Assembly (NCBI GenBank): GCA_949752745.1
Contig: OX457029.1
Coordinates: 44,068,500-44,132,499, forward strand
Origin: Protula sp. h YS-2021
Lineage: Eukaryota > Annelida > Polychaeta > Sabellida > Serpulidae
Direction: 5' to 3'
Length of the DNA stretch: 64,000 nucleotides
Shown: piece after piece, positions 61,890-64,000 of the stretch
Layout: every line of letters begins with the position of its first letter
Numbering within the stretch: the stretch's first letter is position 1
The notes under the pieces: model-generated
What the model saw: only the letters and a program-made list of their open reading frames with translations
Databases searched by the model: none
Told to the model about the DNA's origin: nothing
Made by a program: the position numbers and the translations under genes

Positions 61890-64000
61890 TAGTGTAGACT
61901 ATATTGGCATAGTCCTGGGGGAGGGGGGAACCACCCTCTCCAAAAAGGAGGGCGATTAACAGATGTTTACTAATAACAAAGAAGAAAACACAACTGTTTA
62001 AAAAAAAAACTGTGTGAAATAAATGCCTTTGCTGAGCTTCAGACATCACAAGTGCCGTCAAGAGACACCATAGCATAGAAGACAGATAAATCCGTTTGAA
62101 GTACATTTATGGAAGTGACGCCTCTGCTTCCGTGTGGCTCTGGGTAATTTCGTTGCTGACGTGAAAGGGCGATCGGTTGAGTAGGCCCTGTAGTGCAACA
62201 CAATGGTACCAGTATTGTTTGTAAGCCTTGAAGCTCTGCAACAACATATGAAATAAAACAAAAATGACGCACAACTATTGCAAAACATCGGGCAAAAACA
62301 ACGCACTTATCATACACCATTAAAAGTAGTTAAAATATCTGTAAGCGAATTACTGGAACCTTTTGAACGGGAAAATACAACAGAAATCTGTACTGTTGTT
62401 ATCTCGCTACGGGAAAACAATTACATAAACAATTGCATTAGTCTACAATTACGCTGTTATTTATCTTAGTGTTACATGAGCTTTAAAGTGCAAAAGCGAA
62501 GCGAACGGTCTGATAATTGCCGTTAATTGTTGATTGAGGTGTCTGAAAAAGAAATGCACTCAATATACAACCTGCAGTTGTGACGTATCTAGTATTGCAT
62601 TGTGGGTAAGGAACTGCTGCTGTTGAACTGAATGCATGCAAACAGGCATAGTACTCTGCAAGCGCGGACTGTAACTTTTGGCGAGATTTTGGTTGGGTGG
62701 GTGAGGGCCGGAGACCCTGGATCCTTGTGGATGTATTGCCGGTCAGTGAAACCAGGCACGTTTCTCTTTTTTTTTTCTATTGCTTTTGGGCAATAAAAGT
62801 TCGCCAAATGATGCAGAAAAAAGCAGCTGAATAGTGCAATGATCAATTGATTACAATTTGTTCATAGCTGATTATCTAACAGTTACCTTAATCCCTAATT
62901 TTGTTTACAGGCACCGACATAATGATAAAGTGGAACAGGATTGGTTGATCCAAGATATGCGGAAAAGAGCTCTTATAGCTGAGATGGGGGGGGGGGGGAT
63001 AGGGTTACCATACAGTTCACAAAATATGTCACGTGACATCAAATGGATAGTAAAGATATGCAGAGAGATGGAGAGATTCATAGTTTTCACCCTTTTGGAG
63101 AATAATACAAGTCAAGTATTATTCCTGTGAAAACATTAAATTTGTAGATTTGTCCAAGCAGTGCCTTCTAAGTCATTGTCATTCTGATAGATAATCATTA
63201 GAAGCAGAAGCCAGACGAAACCACTGAATTACTCGAGAGCTGTGTCCGTAATCGTCAGAGTGTAGGTTAAAGTCTACTGAAAAGGTATAGAAAGGGACGT
63301 CCAAGGACCGTAGCGCAGCAGAAAGCTTTAAACCACTTCAGTGTGAAAAAAAAATGCATATTGAAATAACTGAAAGATGTGTGCGTTTATCAAGCAGTTG
63401 ACACATTGGTAAAACTTTTTCTGTTGTAGCTTGTAAGGCACTTATCAACGACTGCTGGAATTAAAATCATAGGAACAGATATTACCGTGGATTTCTAAAA
63501 TTAAAGCATCGCAGCTGCAAAGTGTAACTAGACCGAAATTCGCACAGCGAATTGGAACCCACTTGGAATGATAACTTAGGTAGATATTGTTGCTGTTTGT
63601 TAACAATTTTCACATGTCTGAATGTAGAAGATCCCCTAAATACTACCAACTATACCGGTAAGGTCAAGGTCAAAAATTTTTATCAGGCGCACCACTTCAG
63701 ATGACCCTACATAATTGTGCCTAGTTTGGTTGGTCTAGCTTCAGCGGTCTTGGAGGAAATGTCTGGAAACCGATTGCTCTATCTCTTACCGTTTTCGAGA
63801 TAAAGGCCAACTTCCGGTTTGGGGCTCAAAAGTGACCTGGAGGTCAAGGACACCGGAAGTTAAACCTTACGTATCGTCGTATAGGGGGTGGAGCAGTCGT
63901 AGGGTGGTGTGTAACCATTATTGCAGACAAAACAAGAAACTAATCGCAGCCCAACACAATCGTGCGATATCGCAGTGAGTAGCCCCAGGGTAACCACAGC
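61890..64000. other. No recognisable gene
   Basis: Short open frames only. 62858-63130 (90 codons, plus) is interrupted in composition by a poly-G run and is not recognised. Near 63778 a CTCTATCTCTTACCGTTTTC motif resembles 20048-20070. Confidence 0.45.

Overview
This is an AT-rich, repeat-dense stretch of animal nuclear genome. Only one intact protein-coding gene can be supported: a six-exon, plus-strand SLC16/monocarboxylate-transporter-family gene (coding exons between 22508 and 26497, 599 codons plus stop, all junctions GT-AG). The spliceosomal introns, the long microsatellites and the repeat content (LINEs, a DIRS-like retroelement, a Polinton DNA polymerase relic, pogo/Tigger-like elements, a tRNA-Pro-like SINE head) suggest a marine invertebrate, perhaps a mollusc. 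The lineage is an inference and is not proven by anything seen here.

Layout. 1-840 holds a 51-bp tandem repeat and a long hairpin. 2361-3053 is a terminal-inverted-repeat (TIR) element with a diverged, inverted relative near 20.28-20.95 kb. 5.18-6.47 kb is a tandem array of a repeat family that recurs at 44.3, 56.3 and 60.2 kb. 6495-7074 (minus) is a broken OTU-type cysteine protease copy. 8.24-9.08 kb is built from a TTGATATCAA-like palindrome. 9.98-13.46 kb is a nest of inverted repeats around a 1.69-kb TIR element carrying ~120-bp satellite monomers, an (AT)n tract and a tRNA-Pro-like SINE head. 14.98-15.69 kb (minus) is a decayed DIRS-like reverse transcriptase/RNase H. 22.5-26.9 kb is the transporter gene.

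Downstream lie a palindromic MITE set inside (TA)n at 27.35-27.96 kb and a 56-copy, 26-bp minisatellite at 30.44-31.90 kb. Two dead LINE fragments meet tail to tail at 33.1-35.7 kb. About 8.5 kb follows with no recognisable feature. Two direct copies of a 1.5-2.1 kb duplicated segment (45.06 and 51.23 kb) come next; one copy is split by a pogo/Tigger-like insertion and the other keeps the empty site. Foldback elements sit at 49.5 and 54.6 kb, a Polinton-type DNA polymerase relic at 56.75-57.95 kb, and a second pogo/Tigger-like element at 61.06-61.89 kb.

No gene cluster or multi-gene system is visible. The most informative signals are structural: the satellite-bearing TIR element nested in a larger inverted repeat, the filled/empty insertion pair, the three-ended pogo-like elements, and the repeat family that keeps a ~105-codon open frame in three copies.
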